A DNA stretch of 64,000 bases from Rhizophlyctis rosea (taxonomy: Eukaryota; Chytridiomycota; Chytridiomycetes; Rhizophlyctidales; Rhizophlyctidaceae). The position numbers and the translations under genes were made by a program. The stretch covers positions 1-64,000 of the forward strand of contig JADGJC010000205.1 of the NCBI GenBank assembly GCA_027596075.1. The letters are read 5' to 3'. Below, piece by piece: positions 62,951 to 64,000 of this stretch (its first letter is position 1; the number at the start of each line of letters is the position of its first letter). The notes under the pieces are model-generated. The model saw only the letters and a list, made by a program, of their open reading frames with translations. It was not told the origin of the DNA and did no database searches.

Positions 62951-64000
62951 ATGGCGGATCGCCTCTTCGAAGGCATGAAATATGGCCTCTCCACCGGCGT
63001 TGACCAACTTCTCCAAAATTTCGGAATTCCTTCTACCTACTCTGGCCCAGCCTCACAACAACTCTCTGCTGCCTATGTCGACGGTGTACAGCCTCCAATC
63101 ACGAATTTTCTTGGTTGGGCCTACGCTCTAGGCTTCAGCACCCTCCTCTCAATAATTGGTTGGCTTCTATGGTTACTAGCAATCATCCGCATCCGCAACC
63201 CACGGACAATAACCATGTTCATCGGGATGTGCTTCATGATCCCCCAGCAGTTTACACAGGCCTTCTTGATTTTGGGGATTTTGAACACTGTGCCTGCAAT
63301 CAAAGCAACGATCTTTTTGTCTATGTCATTCGCATTCTTGTGTGCTAGCTGTGTATACCGGTCTGTTCAAGTTCTGACAGATTCGAGAACGAGGGATTTG
63401 TTGAGTCGGGCGTCGCTTTCGGTTGTAGCAATTTATACGATTGTTGCGACTGCTTTGACATATAAGGTCGCTGCCGATTATGATTTCGATGTGTATGTTG
63501 TCATTTTGCGGTGTTTTTGTTCAGCGCCGGGGAAATGAAGGGCCCTTTTTGCGTTCGTACATGTCATGAGTTTCGATTGGAGTAAGCTAATGTCGCCATT
63601 CTTCCTTTTCTATCGTGTGGGCAATCAAATAGACCGCATTTCGCACGGTTCTGCAGCATCGCGTACCCCATTTTTCACAGCGTATATGCTTTGGGAGTCT
63701 TTGGATCTGTACTATGGAAGCATTTGCATGCCGTTTCTGATGTGGCCATGCGGTCGGAAGGGATGCGGGCAACCAAGATTGTAGGTGGTGAATGTGCTTG
63801 CGCCCGGAGCATTGAGATTTTCATTTGTTGCGTCATTTTCCCCTACTGACATTATTCTCTACAAATGCAGTTGGCGCGCGTCAGCAACATCTGTGGGACC
63901 GTCACGACGCTGTTGTGGTTGGGCTACATGTTGTTGACCATTGAGACGGTAAGTGATGCACGTTCTTCATTCGGTGGCGGTCTGCCATCTTATTGTTAGT
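62951..64000 (+). CDS. Multi-pass membrane protein, cut by window end
   Basis: Starts at ATG 62951 (MADRLFEGMKYGLSTGVDQ) and continues past the window. The first exon encodes at least four hydrophobic segments: FLGWAYALGFSTLLSIIGWLLWLLAII, ITMFIGMCFMIPQQF..., ATIFLSMSFAFLCASCVY, and ASLSVVAIYTIVATALTY. A short intron near 63490-63540 probably joins YDFDV to ALFAFVHVMSFDWSKL in phase. Another intron (about 63781-63870) leads to LARVSNICGTVTTLLWLGYMLL and then a GTAAGT donor at about 63950. The pattern of six or seven segments could suit a seven-helix receptor-like or transporter protein. I do not recognise the family. Confidence 0.6.

Overview
The window looks like nuclear DNA of an early-diverging, flagellated (zoosporic) fungus, most likely a chytrid-type fungus. 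Genes are dense, lie on both strands and are split by many short GT-AG introns (about 50-100 nt). Fungal marks are a CBM1 cellulose-binding module, a Zn2Cys6 transcription factor and a fused glutaminase/cyclase HIS7. Genes usually lost from yeasts and mushrooms are also present: an Integrator subunit (INTS7), a small ciliary protein of the CFAP144/FAM183 type, and an eight-module EF-hand protein of the EFCAB6 type. Names are by eye from motifs; no database search was run. Exon limits are given where I could check splice sites and reading phase by hand.

Layout. 1-1.3 kb: unresolved coding-like pieces. 1.7-5.1 kb (-): one gene with two TIR-like domains and a long kinesin-light-chain-type TPR array. 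7.0-10.6 kb (+): a secreted multimodular enzyme, GH5 mannanase + three ShKT-like six-cysteine modules + CE3-type esterase + CBM1. 11.3-12.2 kb (+): unknown acidic/Gly-rich protein. 12.4-14.5 kb (-): malate synthase, 8 exons. 14.9-16.5 kb: gene debris and short tandem repeats. 16.5-21.3 kb (+): ELG1/ATAD5 clamp-unloader subunit. 21.7-26.3 kb (+): EF-hand repeat protein. 26.6-28.3 kb (-): acid lipase/steryl ester hydrolase. 28.9-32.9 kb (-): INTS7. 33.4-34.2 kb (+): CFAP144-like. 35.3-38.3 kb (-): Zn2Cys6 regulator. 39.4-40.6 kb (+): ribonucleotide reductase small subunit. 42.3-43.0 kb (+): uncertain Cys-rich, IBR-like gene. 43.4-46.3 kb (-): NOP2. 47.8-49.6 kb (+): F-box/ankyrin-like protein. 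50.2-50.9 kb (-): mucin-like, probably GPI-anchored. 51.3-52.8 kb (-): proteasome RPN9. 53.2-55.0 kb (+): HIS7. 55.8-59.1 kb (+): GPI inositol-deacylase BST1/PGAP1. 59.4-61.2 kb (+): ACC-synthase-like aminotransferase. 61.4-62.1 kb (-): mitochondrial ribosomal protein uS12m. 62.95 kb to the end (+): multi-pass membrane protein, cut by the window edge.

Most genes are unrelated housekeeping genes, so this is ordinary chromosome rather than a cluster. The most unusual items are the double-TIR-like/TPR receptor-like gene, in which the first TIR-like copy has lost its WCxFEL signature, and the four-part mannanase/esterase. Two promoters carry recognisable elements: paired TGACTCA (Gcn4/AP-1 type) sites between RPN9 and HIS7, and a 14-bp palindrome centred on TTCGCGAA plus a TATA box before the ribonucleotide reductase gene.
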